Shown in pieces: positions 5,645 through 6,129 of a stretch of DNA of 6,129 nucleotides (its first letter is position 1; each line of letters opens with the position of its first letter). The DNA lies in NCBI GenBank assembly GCA_944326495.1, contig CALVEE010000078.1, positions 1-6,129 of the forward strand, given 5' to 3'. The stretch comes from Candidatus Gastranaerophilales bacterium (GTDB taxonomy: Bacteria; Cyanobacteriota; Vampirovibrionia; Gastranaerophilales; Gastranaerophilaceae). Made by a program: the position numbers and the translations under genes. The notes under the pieces were generated by a model. That model saw only the letters and a program-made list of their open reading frames with translations, did no database searches and had not been told where the DNA came from.

Positions 5645-5699
5645 AAAAATTGCTTTTTTTGAAAGAGAATTTTACAAATATTTACAAAAGGCAATTTTT
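5645..5699. repeat. Inverted repeat in the divergent intergenic region
   Basis: AAAAATTGC (5645-5653) is the exact reverse complement of GCAATTTTT (5691-5699). Four further T-A pairs follow inward after a one-base bulge, leaving a 28-nt loop. The loop contains the direct repeat TTTACAAA (5671-5678 and 5681-5688, 10 bp apart). It sits between divergently transcribed genes, so it could be an operator region or only a feature of very AT-rich DNA. Confidence 0.4.
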
Positions 5700-5710
5700 T
5701 TCACAATAAT
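5681..5710 (+). promoter_or_regulatory. Possible sigma-70 promoter for the gene at 5751
   Basis: TTTACA (5681-5686) and AATAAT (5705-5710) with an 18-bp spacer, each one mismatch from consensus. Transcription would begin near 5717, leaving a leader of about 34 nt. The AT-rich context makes chance matches common. For the opposite gene (start 5590) I see only a weak TATTAT/TATAAC region near 5625-5635 and no convincing -35. Confidence 0.4.
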
Positions 5711-5750
5711 GTTTTTATATATTTAGTTAGGTTTATAAAGGTTTATTATT

Positions 5751-6129
5751 GTGACGCAAATTAATCCGAATATTAATCCATATAATATTTATCAAGGTAA
5801 AACAGAACCGCAGAATCAGCCGGTTCGGATACCTAACTTTTATTATGTGCCGGATAATTATGAACATAAGAGCTTTAAAGAAACAGTAAAAGAAGCTGAT
5901 ATGATGGGGTTTATAACTCCTTTTATAGAGCATCCGCTTCTGGTAGTTCCGACATGGCTTGCGCTGAATTTTGGAGCTGATGCTTATTCAAAAGCTTGCG
6001 GAGGTAAATATGAAACAAGTCTCGCTGGAAAAGCAGCAAGGTTTGGTGACAGAATTGAAGGCTCTAAATTTATCCAGAGCAAGCCGGCTCAATCTGTTAT
6101 AAAAGGTCTTGGCTCGATTAAAAGCGCAG
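5751..6129 (+). CDS. Uncharacterised protein, N-terminal part (runs off right edge)
   Basis: An open frame of 126 codons to the window edge; I do not recognise the family. The start is GTG at 5751, with AAAGG (5737-5741) nine bases upstream and an in-frame stop at 5736-5738, so no longer start is possible. The N-terminus (M-TQINPNINPYNIYQGK) is Asn/Ile/Pro-rich and resembles the leader of the M49 peptidase in this window. Residues about 53-76 are hydrophobic (GFITPFIEHPLLVVPTWLALNFG) and could be a membrane-associated or buried helix, interrupted by Pro and Glu. A basic Gly/Ala/Lys-rich stretch follows, with CGGKYETSLAGKAARFGD. There is no cleavable signal peptide. It is divergent from the HEAT-like gene across 160 bp. 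Function is unknown. Confidence 0.75.
   Translation, partial: MTQINPNINPYNIYQGKTEPQNQPVRIPNFYYVPDNYEHKSFKETVKEADMMGFITPFIEHPLLVVPTWLALNFGADAYSKACGGKYETSLAGKAARFGDRIEGSKFIQSKPAQSVIKGLGSIKSA

Noticed and set aside
5645..5701. Inverted repeat followed by a T-run, resembling a plus-strand terminator.
   Set aside because: The flanking genes diverge, so there is no transcript to stop; the stem is AT-rich with a bulge and a 28-nt loop.
5733..5933. Minus-strand open frame of 66 codons.
   Set aside because: It lies antisense to the start of the right-hand gene, whose GTG start, ribosome-binding site and protein-like sequence are better supported.

Overview
The window is AT-rich bacterial DNA with tightly packed genes on both strands, several of them of unknown function. 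My best guess for the source is a gut member of the Gastranaerophilales (non-photosynthetic Cyanobacteria, 'Melainabacteria'/Vampirovibrionia). The reasons are the base composition and two unrelated proteins that open with an Asn/Ile-rich leader (MNINPINQIS and M-TQINPNINP), a style I associate with that group. This is an inference from sequence style, not a demonstrated placement.

Layout, left to right. (1) 1-603, minus strand: a hipBA-type toxin-antitoxin operon. The hipB antitoxin is complete; hipA runs off the left edge. (2) 604-773: the hipBA control region. A perfect-consensus sigma-70 promoter lies among three 22-bp palindromes whose centres are exactly 50 bp apart. (3) 774-2672, minus: a 632-residue zinc metallopeptidase related to dipeptidyl peptidase III (family M49), which appears to be expressed from a leaderless transcript. 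(4) 2673-2773: a divergent promoter region. (5) 2774-4229, plus: a compact three-gene operon encoding a zinc-finger transmembrane anti-sigma factor, an ECF sigma factor (4-nt overlap), and a secreted LTxxQ/CpxP/Spy-like periplasmic protein. It ends at a strong intrinsic terminator that also faces the convergent gene beyond it. (6) 4313-5590, minus: a 425-residue protein with an N-terminal tandem repeat, a long Glu/Pro-rich linker and HEAT-like C-terminal helices. (7) 5591-5750: a second divergent promoter region with an inverted repeat. (8) 5751-6129, plus: the start of an unrecognised protein that runs off the right edge.

How the parts work together. HipB is expected to bind the palindromes and repress its own operon while neutralising the HipA kinase. 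The anti-sigma/ECF/LTxxQ operon looks like a self-contained envelope-stress or metal-sensing circuit. A sequence just upstream (TGAAC, 16 bp, CGTTA) resembles an ECF-type promoter, so the sigma factor may activate its own operon. The peptidase is divergent from this operon but has its own, different-looking promoter; a functional link is possible but not shown.

No stretch longer than 300 bases lacks a gene. The largest gaps are 604-773, 5591-5750 and 2673-2773, all described below. I saw no tRNA, rRNA, insertion sequence or CRISPR array.
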